Below are positions 8,101 to 15,574 of a stretch of 46,735 nucleotides of DNA, piece after piece. The position numbers and the translations under genes were made by a program. Every line of letters begins with the position of its first letter. Within the stretch, counting starts at the first letter, position 1. Below the pieces are notes generated by a model, which worked only from the letters and a program-made list of their open reading frames with translations, did no database searches and was not told the origin of the DNA. Origin of the DNA: Neorhizobium alkalisoli (lineage in GTDB: Bacteria > Pseudomonadota > Alphaproteobacteria > Rhizobiales > Rhizobiaceae); NCBI RefSeq assembly GCF_002968635.1, contig NZ_PVBN01000021.1, positions 1 through 46,735 on the forward strand. Direction: 5' to 3'.

Positions 8101-8922
8101 AATATCGTGCCGGTCGAACACACTCTTTTCGTTCGTGATCAGCACAAGCACCTGCTCCGGCTTCTCCCGGATCAGATCGGCGTTGCGCCTGGCAGCCTCC
8201 TCATCCAGCCGCCCCCGATCGACCGGCTTTCCCTGCCGCTCCATCTGCGTCGCATGCACACCCATATGCTCGGTGGGCTGAAGCTCAAGGCCGCGATCCT
8301 CGTGCGAACGATGGTCGATCCGGATATCCAAACCCTCACGCGCCAAGCGCTCGTTGGCGATGCTCTCCCACGACTGCCTGATATCGCGAAGCTGCATGTC
8401 GGTCGTGGCAAGACCGTTTGACAACAGACGCGCATTCTTGTGCTCAAGATAGGTCTTCTCGCCAAGCCCGCTCTCGCCAACCTGTCGCGTCGTCATCATC
8501 ACATGCGCATGATAATTGCGAACGTCGCCGCGCTCATGCGGCGCATGGATCGCGAAATCCACCGCTGCGCCATAGCGATCGGCCAAATCCTGAGCAAACG
8601 TCCGCGCCGCCTCGATCCGTCCTTCCGGAGACAGCTCGTGCGGAAGCGCAATCTCGAATTCACGGGCAACGCGGGCATCTTTGCGTTTTTCGGCGAACTC
8701 GGCCGCATTCCACAAGGCTGAACGGTCGCGAGCCCAATCGGCTGAAACGCCTTGCGGAAGGACGATCTCTGTATGCTCCACCCCCTCTTTCCGAGTGAAG
8801 TCATGCACAAGCCCATCGCGTTCGTTCGTCAGCTTCTCAGCGGAGCGATAAGCCGCTGATGCGACCGCGCTACGACCGGACGCCCGCGAGATTGGCTTTG
8901 CGCTGAGATGATAGATTGCCAA
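5188..8922 (-). CDS. traA: Ti-type conjugative relaxase/helicase TraA
   Basis: This is a large two-part protein of about 1,244 residues. The N-terminal MobA/MobL relaxase domain starts IYHLSAKPISRASGRSAVAS and carries the metal-binding HxH in NYHAHVMM (His138/His140), with AIHAPHERGD just before it. The central helicase has Walker A GFAGAGKST (415-423) and Walker B VFVIDEAGM (486-494). A long charged C-terminal region follows. The TTG at 8922 is chosen because relatives begin at this AIYHLSAK position and a GGGGA ribosome site lies 6 bases upstream; the frame extends a further 11 codons to 8955. TraA should nick at oriT next to its own start and unwind the transferred strand. It is divergent from the traC/traG side, as in Ti plasmids. 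Confidence 0.93.
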   Translation of the reverse strand: MAIYHLSAKPISRASGRSAVASAAYRSAEKLTNERDGLVHDFTRKEGVEHTEIVLPQGVSADWARDRSALWNAAEFAEKRKDARVAREFEIALPHELSPEGRIEAARTFAQDLADRYGAAVDFAIHAPHERGDVRNYHAHVMMTTRQVGESGLGEKTYLEHKNARLLSNGLATTDMQLRDIRQSWESIANERLAREGLDIRIDHRSHEDRGLELQPTEHMGVHATQMERQGKPVDRGRLDEEAARRNADLIREKPEQVLVLITNEKSVFDRHDIARTLHRYINDDAQAFENAFASVMASPALVELQAERADPETGEVHKPRYSTREMVEIESAMAGRAVRMGNARSHGVARHHVERAIGRQDQAIRSSMATFVSPGNERGVQDGSAKRIEAGLSDEQRRAIEHITGPERIAAVVGFAGAGKSTMLAAAREAWAAEGYTVHGAALSGKAAEGLEESSGIQSRTLASWSRSWENPHSGDRYAVGRGDVFVIDEAGMVGSRQLARFVAEVETRGAKIVLVGDHEQLQAIGAGAPFRAIAEQVGHVELSDIRRQRVGWQREASVAFATHRTAEGLAAYQERGDIRFSESRDGASGEIVRDYLADRQQRPDGTRVAMAHRRADVRAINAGIRAALQERGELAKSCEPGDSHGPSGGEVDQGHLGRARTFQTNDGRREFAPGDRIVFLENNRDLGVKNGMLGTVESVEAGRPGAGPMIVAQLDGRGGERVRIPMDTYQAVDHGYATTIHKNQGATVDRAFVLASSTMDRHLTYVAMTRHRDGAQLYAAQDEFTDRRAGQMLAPGKLVEHGVAPYEHKAGNRDSYFVTLENAKGERSTTWGVDLERAMKEAAPEIGATIGLRHEGAEPVRLPDGTETHRNGWKVQDAGELAYAQLENRLSRSGAKETTLDYAKAFAERRGIAEAFGVRSEIDLVPAQKLAQGMSSRAARPAQEQQDRPSERQRVYEERAGELAGPVRREDPAQDLTRDSGDNRQRRQQAGKPEPLVPAITRHDRSIEDIAREKAMPVFEQRFETVESVARRVFRDPAEVAGRLRSAIIDQNGDGKVMAKAMAEQPERFGDLRGKSGLLGDNKERKDALRYARSVASHLESSASAWEWRLGEERKAEQWQREKRDVVEVPGLTPSSAKILDRVDKVSGDKRDELIDELRSTPEGKAALEEAKQVAKALERRFGHSDPRNFATELEQRPELAKRAEQIKTVARMVERTRVAELSRDHTLKQQLSRSQGLGLGR

Positions 8923-8955
8923 ACAATATTCCCCGAACCAAAAGGAGGATATCAA

Positions 8956-9145
8956 GCACTGATTTGCGCAGCAAGTCGTAAGTGCGCCCTTGTAACTTTC
9001 TTCGCTACGCTTATCCAGCCACGGTGTGGTGCAAAATTGCTAGTACCTGTGTGTGATCTGAAAAGTAGCAGAGCGAATTCACTCCGCCGTCAAGAGCCAA
9101 AACATTTTTCATTCGGGAAGAAGAATCTTCTCGATCGGCTCTTGT
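8956..9145. other. oriT: Putative origin of transfer (oriT), RSF1010/Ti-type nic
   Basis: The 266-bp gap between traA and the divergent tra genes holds TAAGTGCGCCCT at 8979-8990. This equals the nic-region core I know from RSF1010-family and Ti-plasmid origins, where the nick falls after TAAGTGCG. Short inverted repeats surround it: gcact (8956-8960) with agtgc (8981-8985), and gcgca with tgcgc. Further right, CAAGAGCC (9091-9098) pairs with GGCTCTTG (9137-9144), with an inner GAAGA/TCTTC stem. No open reading frame fits here. The position matches the oriT location between traA and traC in Ti plasmids. Confidence 0.75.
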
Positions 9146-9221
9146 GCTTCGCGGAAATCCGAAGTCCCATAAATTCAGGTCGCAGTTTCGGCGACTAACC
9201 CCAAACCATGGAGACATCCAA

Positions 9222-9545
9222 ATGAAGCATCGAGAAACACCTAACTGGCCCGACTACATCGCTCGTGCAGTGGCGCTGGCGATCGCGGTCGTCGGCCCCT
9301 TCGCTCTGCAGGACCTGCCGCGCATTCATGAAAGTGAACATCCTTATGGATATGCGATCGGCATCTCCACCATCGCTGCCCTTGCCGCCGGCTTCCTTGT
9401 CCTCCGGTTCTGCGAGTGGCTGTTCAACGCCCATATGGATAGTGTCGAGAGCAAGAACCGCTTCGGCTTTGCGTCCATGCTGATTACGTTTGGTTTGTTC
9501 GCCGTCGCCATTGCAACTTTCGCGATCCAATGGCAGAAAAGCTGA
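9222..9545 (+). CDS. Small inner-membrane protein
   Basis: The gene encodes 107 residues with three probable transmembrane helices, roughly at residues 14-31 (AVALAIAVVGPFAL), 45-62 (IGISTIAALAAGFLVL) and 83-101 (MLITFGLFAVAIATFA). The start at 9222 is favoured by GGAG 8 bases upstream; an ATG at 9208 opens only five codons. It is the first gene to the right of oriT, and its stop is one base from the start of the NYN-domain gene, so they are surely co-transcribed. I do not recognise the family. A membrane role linked to transfer is only inferred from position. Confidence 0.68.
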   Translation: MKHRETPNWPDYIARAVALAIAVVGPFALQDLPRIHESEHPYGYAIGISTIAALAAGFLVLRFCEWLFNAHMDSVESKNRFGFASMLITFGLFAVAIATFAIQWQKS

Positions 9546-9546
9546 C

Positions 9547-10293
9547 ATGGCAAACGACACCGCTTCGACGCTCGCGCTTCTGATCGACGGCGACAACGCC
9601 TCGCCGAAGATCATCGCCGGATTGCTGGCCGAAATCGCCAACTACGGCACGGCGAGCGTCAAGCGCGTCTACGGCGATTGGACCAAACCCAATCTCAATG
9701 GCTGGAAGGAATGCCTGCTGGAGCATTCACTCCAGCCGGTTCAGCAGTTCGCCTATACGACAGGTAAGAACGCCACCGATGGCGCGATGATCATCGACGC
9801 CATGGATCTGCTTTATACCGCACGATTCTCCGGTTTCTGCATCGTCTCAAGCGACAGCGATTTCGCAAGGCTGGCGGCGAGGATCCGCGAACAGGGCGTC
9901 ACGGTGTACGGGTTTGGCGAACGCAAGACGCCGAGACCCTTCATTACGGCCTGCGACAAGTTCGTCTATTTCGACGTGCTGAAGGGACTTGGAGAGGAAG
10001 CGGCGGCAACACCCGCCGCGCAGGAAGAGGCGAAGGCAAAGGCGACGAAAAACGCCAAGGATAAGACTTTGCTCTCCATGCTACGGACCGCCGTCACGGC
10101 GGTCTCAGATGAAAGCGGCTGGGCCAATCTCGGCGCAGTCGGCAGTCACGTCGCGAAACAATCGCCGGAATTCGATTCCAGAAACTTCGGCTTTGCCCGC
10201 TTGAGCGATCTCGTCGAGGCCACCGCAAAGTTCGAGATGGATCGATCCGGCAAGGTGCAAAAGGGCATCCTCATCCGCGCGAAGACAAAGTGA
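9547..10293 (+). CDS. NYN-domain (LabA/DUF88-like) protein with C-terminal OST-HTH-like domain
   Basis: The gene encodes 248 residues. The N-terminal NYN (PIN-fold) nuclease-like domain has the expected acidic residues: LLIDGDN (Asp14, Asp16), ATDGAMIIDAMDLL (Asp78 and onward) and SSDSDFARL (Asp103, Asp105). An alanine/lysine-rich linker near 172-190 leads to a second domain (about 190-248: LLSMLRTAVTAVSDESGWANLG, then FGFARLSDLVEA), which resembles the OST-HTH/LOTUS RNA-binding domain. Such proteins are predicted RNases or RNA binders. It sits in the oriT-proximal operon before traC. A link to conjugation is not established. Confidence 0.8.
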   Translation: MANDTASTLALLIDGDNASPKIIAGLLAEIANYGTASVKRVYGDWTKPNLNGWKECLLEHSLQPVQQFAYTTGKNATDGAMIIDAMDLLYTARFSGFCIVSSDSDFARLAARIREQGVTVYGFGERKTPRPFITACDKFVYFDVLKGLGEEAAATPAAQEEAKAKATKNAKDKTLLSMLRTAVTAVSDESGWANLGAVGSHVAKQSPEFDSRNFGFARLSDLVEATAKFEMDRSGKVQKGILIRAKTK

Positions 10294-10307
10294 AAGAAAG
10301 AAGACTG

Positions 10308-10574
10308 ATGGCTCGTAAGACGATCGAAGAACGGCTGGCGCAGATCGAAGCGCAGCGAAAGACCCTCAAGGCCAGACTGGGCAAACAGGAACGCGCCGAG
10401 GACACCAGGCGCAAGGTACTGCTCGGTGCCCTCGTGCTGCATCGCCTCGAAAATGGCAAGGATGAATTCTCGCGCAACCTGTCCGCTTGGCTAAAGCGGG
10501 AACTACCTGGCTTCCTCACCCGCGATATTGACAAGGCACTCTTTGCCGATCTGCTAGCCGCAAAGGACGGTTAG
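10308..10574 (+). CDS. traC: TraC-like conjugal transfer accessory protein
   Basis: The gene encodes 88 residues, starting MARKTIEERLAQIEAQRKTL. A charged N-terminal coiled coil (about 4-38) precedes a short helical domain (the VLLGALVLHRLENG stretch, then LPGFLTRDIDKALFADLL). This matches the small TraC/MobC-like proteins coded beside oriT in Ti-type transfer regions, which help assemble the relaxosome. The ATG at 10308 is chosen for its purine-rich leader; a GTG at 10290 is also in frame. It lies 14 bp after the NYN gene and directly before the zinc-finger gene. Confidence 0.75.
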   Translation: MARKTIEERLAQIEAQRKTLKARLGKQERAEDTRRKVLLGALVLHRLENGKDEFSRNLSAWLKRELPGFLTRDIDKALFADLLAAKDG

Positions 10575-10613
10575 GTGAGCAAACCCCACCTTCGTCACGT
10601 CGCAGGAGCCCGG

Positions 10614-11083
10614 ATGACAACGAACGACCAACCCGAGCGCTCCGGCGCGCGAGGCGCCTGTTCTTTTGCTCCTTCTGCCGCAAAAGCACCGATGACGTCG
10701 CCACGATGATCGCCGGCCCGACAACCTTCATCTGCGACGAATGCATTGAACTTTGCCTGTCGATGATGACCGAGGCGGCGGCCAAGGCGGATGCTGAGCA
10801 ACAGGACAAGGATGTCGGCCTCCCCGGAGGGCATCGCAAACCGAATGCCTGGGGGCAACGGCAGGCCGCCGTCTGGGCGAAAACCGTCCTCAAGCGGTTG
10901 CCGAAATCGGCCCTGACAGATCTCGAACAAGCAAACGCGCTGGATTTTCTCACCCGCATCACCGCCAGGATTGTCGAGATCGGCTATGAACGCGGCGCGG
11001 CCGACGGCTTCGATCAAGGCTACCGCTATAATCGGGACCGCGAGCGGCAAGAAACAAAATTACGAACGGAGGGGGAAGCATGA
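10614..11083 (+). CDS. ClpX-type C4 zinc-finger protein with an apparent frameshift (TraD position)
   Basis: From about 10655 to 11083 one frame encodes CSFC, then IAGPTTFICDEC, then a helical tail. This is the four-Cys zinc finger of ClpX used as a stand-alone protein. No ATG, GTG or TTG precedes the first Cys pair in that frame; the first ATG (10706) would remove it. A good start with caggag upstream exists at 10614 (MTTNDQPERSGARG) but in another frame, which stops soon. Joining them needs a -1 shift, which could occur on the TTTT run near 10662. This is either a real one-base lesion, a sequencing error or recoding. The stop overlaps the traG start (ATGA). Confidence 0.6.
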
Positions 11084-12750
11084 ACCAGGCGACGCTTGCA
11101 TGGGCCGCGTTCAAGAACATGATGCGCGCCGCTGCGCGAGATCCACTATGGGCTTTCGTCTCCGTGCTCTTTGCACCTTTCCGAATCTGGAAGCCGACAC
11201 TTCAAATCCTGTTGGTCGTCGTCATCGTCACTTTCGTTATCGGTTTTGGCGGTCGGTTCTTTCTTCAGGATATGTTGGGATTCGGCCCCGGCAGCATTCC
11301 GTTCATTGCCGTCGATCTCTTCATGCTGCTGGTGCTCGTTGCACTCGTCTTCCGGCTCATCACCAATCCGCTGATTGCTCATTTCGGGGACATGGAAGGC
11401 GATACTCACGGCTCCGCGCGCTTCGCAACTGACAAGGAAGTAGCTCCCCTCTCCCAAGCCGATTCCGGCCTGCTGATTGGCCGCAACGGCAAGACCGGAA
11501 AGCTCATGCGCTATGATGGACCGGCGCACCTGCTCACCATGGCGCCGACGCGAACCGGCAAGGGCGTGGGAACCATCATCCCCAACTTGCTCACCGCCGA
11601 CCGCTCCGTGATTTGCATCGATCCCAAGGGGGAGAATGCGAAGATCACCGGCCGCGCCCGAGAAACCTTCGGGCCGGTCCATGTCCTCGATCCCTTCGGC
11701 GTCACCGGCCTGCCCTCGGCGGCCTTCAATCCGCTCGATACGCTCGATCCGGCCGGCCTCGATGTCGCGGAGGACGCCAGCACCCTTGCCGACGCTCTCG
11801 TGTTCGATGAACCAGGTATGGCCGGCGAAGCCCATTGGAACGAGGAAGCCAAGGCGCTGATATCAGGCCTGATCCTCAAGATCGTGGCCGTAGAATCTCC
11901 CGGTCGGCGTCACCTTGGCACGCTGCGCGAATATCTCACCCTCGCTCCTGAGCGGTTTGCCGCCCTCATGAAACGCATGCAGGACATGGACGACGCAAAC
12001 GGCCTGGTCGCCAGAGCGGCAAACCGCCACCTCGGCAAGTCCGATCGCGAGGCCGCCGGCGTCCTATCGGCCGCCCAGCGCCATACCCATTTCCTCGACT
12101 CGCCGCGCATGACGGCCGTGCTCTCTCGCTCCGATTTCCGCTTTGCTGATCTCAAGCGCCGGAATGTGACGGTCTTCCTCGTGCTGCCGCCTGATCGCCT
12201 TTCGACCTATTCGCGCTGGCTGCGCCTGCTTGTCAGCCAAAGCCTGCTCGATATGGCCCGCGATCCGGCAAAGCCGGCCGTCCCGGTCCTCTATCTGCTC
12301 GATGAGTTCGCCACCCTCGGCCACCTCTCCCCTGTAGAGCGCGCCATGGGCCTCATGGCCGGCTACGGCGTCCAGCTCTGGCCGATCCTGCAGGACGTTC
12401 ACCAGCTCCGCGCCACATACGGGCAGAGAGCCGGAACCTTCCTGTCCAATGCCGGCGTGCTGCAGGTGTTCGGCGTCAACGATCACGACAGCGCCCGCCT
12501 CGTCTCCGATCTGCTCGGACAGGAGACAGTCGTGTTCCAGACCATGGCCCGCGCTCTCGATTCCGAAAAGTCGGGCATCTCCTACAGCCAGCACCACACT
12601 GCCCGGCCGCTGCTCACCCCGGACGAGGTACGCAGCATGCCGCAGAACATCGAACTGCTGTTCCTGGCCGGGCAACGGCCGATCGTCGCCGGAAAGCTCG
12701 CCTATTACGCCGATCCGGAATTCAGAGAATTGTTTGATGCGCAGGCATAA
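11080..12750 (+). CDS. traG: VirD4/TraG-type coupling protein
   Basis: The gene encodes 556 residues. Two N-terminal transmembrane segments (about 39-60 and 72-95) anchor it in the inner membrane. The cytoplasmic ATPase carries Walker A APTRTGKG (155-162) and Walker B LYLLDEF (404-410), with the FNPLD and ILQDVHQL stretches usual for the family. It links the TraA-oriT relaxosome to a type IV secretion channel. No channel genes are on this plasmid, so a helper plasmid or a chromosomal T4SS must supply them. It is shorter than Ti TraG (about 640 residues), lacking an extended C-terminus. Its ATG overlaps the previous stop by four bases. Confidence 0.92.
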   Translation: MNQATLAWAAFKNMMRAAARDPLWAFVSVLFAPFRIWKPTLQILLVVVIVTFVIGFGGRFFLQDMLGFGPGSIPFIAVDLFMLLVLVALVFRLITNPLIAHFGDMEGDTHGSARFATDKEVAPLSQADSGLLIGRNGKTGKLMRYDGPAHLLTMAPTRTGKGVGTIIPNLLTADRSVICIDPKGENAKITGRARETFGPVHVLDPFGVTGLPSAAFNPLDTLDPAGLDVAEDASTLADALVFDEPGMAGEAHWNEEAKALISGLILKIVAVESPGRRHLGTLREYLTLAPERFAALMKRMQDMDDANGLVARAANRHLGKSDREAAGVLSAAQRHTHFLDSPRMTAVLSRSDFRFADLKRRNVTVFLVLPPDRLSTYSRWLRLLVSQSLLDMARDPAKPAVPVLYLLDEFATLGHLSPVERAMGLMAGYGVQLWPILQDVHQLRATYGQRAGTFLSNAGVLQVFGVNDHDSARLVSDLLGQETVVFQTMARALDSEKSGISYSQHHTARPLLTPDEVRSMPQNIELLFLAGQRPIVAGKLAYYADPEFRELFDAQA

Positions 12751-12873
12751 GTCAGTAGCCCCGACGTCCTCAAAAGAATTCTGCTATCCAAAAGCCGGCG
12801 TCACCCCTGCCCGCGAGAAATTAGACCCTCACCCGCATTTGTCGCCGGGCAAAGCAATTATGAAGGATCTGCT

Positions 12874-13116
12874 ATGACGACCCAAATCAAAGCCTACATT
12901 GCCGAGCATGGCCTTGTTAGAACAGTGGAAACGCTGCTCGCATCTCCGGCGACCTTCGATATGACCGAGTCCCATGCGGCGCAAAGAGTGCGCATCATTA
13001 CTCAGATCATCGATGCCCCCTGGGAGGTGATAGACTCGATCAGCGGAGTCGCCGCCTGCTTTGAGCGCATTGACAGCACGAACTCTGATCGCGATACAGA
13101 TTCATTCCCTGAATGA
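12874..13116 (+). CDS. Small protein of unknown function
   Basis: The gene encodes 80 residues, starting MTTQIKAYIAEHGLVRTVETL, with a gaagga ribosome site 6 bases before the ATG. It is mostly helical and acidic at the C-terminus, with no membrane segment or catalytic motif. It lies 123 bp after traG on the same strand and may belong to the end of the transfer operon. I do not recognise the family. The ribosome site and amphipathic protein-like composition are the main support. Confidence 0.5.
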   Translation: MTTQIKAYIAEHGLVRTVETLLASPATFDMTESHAAQRVRIITQIIDAPWEVIDSISGVAACFERIDSTNSDRDTDSFPE

Positions 13117-13290
13117 CGCAACACTATGCGCGCGATCTAACACTGCCTGCGTCGGTTGGACACTGACGGCGCTTCAGGAGCGCGTGAACGAACGAACCCT
13201 CCCGGACGGGTGACAGCTCCGCAAGGTCCTCAACAAGACCGTGAAGCTGCTATCCCTGTCCAGACCGACAGTGCACTGAAGGGCCGACCT

Positions 13291-14214
13291 ATGGAAAATG
13301 ACCGTCTAGCCCATCTGCCCGAAAAAAAGCGCCGCGAACTGAAACGCGTGGCGCAAATCCTGTTCGACGAATTTGAAGATGCCCTGAAAACCAAGCTCTC
13401 CGACAAAGGAAAGCGCGGCCGCATCCTCAAGCTCATCCTGTTCGGCTCCCATGCGCGTGGCGATTGGGTCGAAGACCGCACGAGCGGCTATCGCTCCGAC
13501 TATGACCTTCTCGTCGTCGTCAACTATGAGAGCTTTGGCGAGCAACACGAGGCTTGGGAAAAAGCGGGCGAGCGCTTCTTGCAGGAGCTGACCATAACCC
13601 GCCGACTCTCAACGCCGATCAATTTCATCGTCCATAGCTACCAGGACCTCAACAACCAACTCGCTCAAGGCCGCCCCTTCTTCGTCGACATCGCCCGCGA
13701 CGGGATCGCGCTCTACGAAACACCGGGCTTCCCCCTCGCCTCCCCCAAAACCCTCGCACCCGAGGAAGTTCGCGCCGAGTCGAAACGGCATTTCGACCAG
13801 TGGTTTCCAAGCGCCGATGCGTTCAAAGCAGCAGCCGGCTTTCTCGTTGAACGTGGAAACTTACCCGAAGCGGCGTTCCAACTGCACCAGGCCGCCGAAC
13901 GGCTCTATCATTGCGTCCTGCTTGTGTTGGCACTCTACAGTCCCAAATCGCACCGACTGACATTCCTGCGCTCACAAGCCGAACGCATCGCCCCCCAGCT
14001 CATCGACGTATGGCCGAGAGATTCCCGTTTCGCCAAGCGATGCTTTACCCGTCTCGATCGCGCCTATGTCGATGCACGCTATTCATCCGCTTACGAAATT
14101 ACCGGCGAAGAACTGGCCTGGCTAGTCGGGCGGGTGGAGGCCCTGCAAGAGACCGTCGTTGCGATCTGCGCCGATTGGCTCGACGGCTCCGGTTCCAGCG
14201 TGACGGAAGCATGA
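13291..14214 (+). CDS. Nucleotidyltransferase-HEPN (MNT-HEPN) fusion protein
   Basis: The gene encodes about 307 residues. The N-terminal minimal nucleotidyltransferase has the hallmark GSHARG (52-57) and SDYDLLVVV (69-77), the metal-binding DxD-like element. The second half (about 165-300) is a helical HEPN domain: AAGFLVERGNLPEAAFQLHQAAERLYHC and later DRAYVDARYSSAYEI. MNT and HEPN are normally two separate genes forming antitoxin and toxin; here they are one chain. The usual HEPN RNase motif R-x4-6-H is not obvious (RYSSAY has no His), so toxicity is uncertain. The start is ATG 13291; the frame is open upstream to a TTG at 13156, but that stretch looks non-coding. Confidence 0.78.
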   Translation: MENDRLAHLPEKKRRELKRVAQILFDEFEDALKTKLSDKGKRGRILKLILFGSHARGDWVEDRTSGYRSDYDLLVVVNYESFGEQHEAWEKAGERFLQELTITRRLSTPINFIVHSYQDLNNQLAQGRPFFVDIARDGIALYETPGFPLASPKTLAPEEVRAESKRHFDQWFPSADAFKAAAGFLVERGNLPEAAFQLHQAAERLYHCVLLVLALYSPKSHRLTFLRSQAERIAPQLIDVWPRDSRFAKRCFTRLDRAYVDARYSSAYEITGEELAWLVGRVEALQETVVAICADWLDGSGSSVTEA

Positions 14215-14350
14215 CAGACGGTCCCGGCGCTGGCGCACCGGGGGCACTGTCACTTGGCCCTCCGGCTCTCTACCGCCCAACATGAAAGAGCGTTCGCCTC
14301 CGGGCTGGCGCGGCTACCGCCGCGCGTCACGTGGCGACCTTCGAGCCGTG

Positions 14351-14770
14351 TTACTCCGACGGCTCTTGCGCCAGCGCCTTCACTAAGCTGAGGATTTTTC
14401 TTCTGACAGCCGCGTCCTGAACCTTCACGAAGGCGCGATTGAGAGCGAGCCCCTCAGCGGAGTTCAGGAATTGGACGAATTCATTGCGTTCCGTCGTCGG
14501 TTCTGATTCTACTGCTGAGAGTGCTCCGGGGTTATTCTCGAAGAAATAGGCGACCTGAACGCCAAGAATGTTCGCGATCGCCTGCAGCCGGCTCGAACCG
14601 ACACGATTGGTGCCCTTTTCGTATTTTTGGACCTGTTGAAAGGTGATACCAAGCCCTTCTGCCAATGTCGTCTGGCTCATCCCTTTGAGGGTACGCTGCA
14701 GACGGATGCGGCTGCCGACATGAACGTCAATTGCATTGGGTGTCTTCTGCTGTGGTTTATGAAGCATCAT
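14351..14770 (-). CDS. XRE-family (Cro/CI-type) transcriptional regulator
   Basis: The gene encodes 139 residues. The HTH spans about residues 19-72: RIRLQRTLKGMSQTTLAEGLG, then FQQVQKYEKGTNRVGSSRLQAIANIL, a textbook XRE pattern. It is followed by VAYFFEN, typical of the rhizobial branch of this family, and a C-terminal helical segment. Gene-proximal purines (gaggaa) lie before two adjacent ATG codons. It is convergent with the MNT-HEPN gene. Its targets cannot be told from the sequence; nearby candidates are itself and the transfer or stability genes. Confidence 0.85.
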   Translation of the reverse strand: MMLHKPQQKTPNAIDVHVGSRIRLQRTLKGMSQTTLAEGLGITFQQVQKYEKGTNRVGSSRLQAIANILGVQVAYFFENNPGALSAVESEPTTERNEFVQFLNSAEGLALNRAFVKVQDAAVRRKILSLVKALAQEPSE

Positions 14771-14819
14771 TTCCTCAAACTGGATGGCGCAGCCGGTGGA
14801 TTGGGCTGCTGCGTTAAAA

Positions 14820-15203
14820 CTAAACGAATGTCACTTTTTCCGGTACGACCTCGCCGGGGGATGCGCAACGCCGCATGTCCCGCAACACGTGTTGCGCCCG
14901 TTCATAGGCCAAAACCAAGTCCGCATTTGCGGCTTGCCAAGGTTCGAACAGCTTCGCGCGTCGTTCACCCAGCGACATGTATGCAGACTGAAACGCTTCA
15001 TAGTCGTCCGGTCCAATACTCGCCTTCGACAACTTCACCGCCCATATATGCAGGATGACCCGCTCTTCAGTGTCCAGCGCGTCCTTTTGTTTCTGCAATT
15101 CATGAAAACGAGCCTCGGCCCGCCGATAGGCATGCAACGCCTTCGCCGCCCTCGCCCTCAAACTCAACGATGCACGGAATCCGCCTTGCGGCCATTCCCC
15201 CAT
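14820..15203 (-). CDS. Hypothetical helical protein
   Basis: The gene encodes 127 residues, starting MGEWPQGGFRASLSL. The start is chosen for GGAAGG six bases upstream; an open extension to 15353 adds 50 unlikely residues. Most of the protein is predicted helix with heptad-like charge patterns: RAAKALHAYRRAEARFHEL, then KQKDALDTEERVI, and later LVLAYERAQHVLRDMRR. No catalytic motif, signal or membrane segment is visible. I do not recognise the family. It lies 49 bp upstream of the XRE gene on the same strand and may form an operon with it. Confidence 0.5.
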   Translation of the reverse strand: MGEWPQGGFRASLSLRARAAKALHAYRRAEARFHELQKQKDALDTEERVILHIWAVKLSKASIGPDDYEAFQSAYMSLGERRAKLFEPWQAANADLVLAYERAQHVLRDMRRCASPGEVVPEKVTFV

Positions 15204-15574
15204 TGGTTCACCTTCCAACAACCCGCGTTTCTGCCGGTGACTGCTCCCCAATAGGAAGCAACTGCGGCTTTTCGACCGCTGCTGCGACGGGACCGGGTGT
15301 TGGAAAACCTGAAGGTTATCAGGCACAGACGCCTTTAGCCGGAGCCTGGACATACGCGCCCGTCACCCGGTCGCCGTCAACTCCGTTCCTATTCCTAACC
15401 TTGCGAGGTTTCCACGCCTCGGCCCACGTCTCCACAGGCGGTTTTTTATTTATGGATTGCGGAGGTTAATTTTGCAACTACGCAGTGAGCTTGCCCTCTC
15501 ACGCAAACGCCCTCTGTACCAAGCCGGCATTGAGCTTACTTCCGACTAACGGCGAGTGTTCCGGATCTGTGTCG
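15204..15574. other. 371-bp stretch without a convincing gene
   Basis: Apart from the unlikely N-terminal extension of the gene at 14820, I see no supported coding frame here. There is an AT-rich patch around 15441-15476 (a T-run followed by ttatttatgg) that could be a promoter for the leftward gene or the end of a rightward transcript. No clear inverted repeat accompanies it. The segment separates the toxin-antitoxin operon, which ends at 15575, from the leftward unknown gene. Confidence 0.4.
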
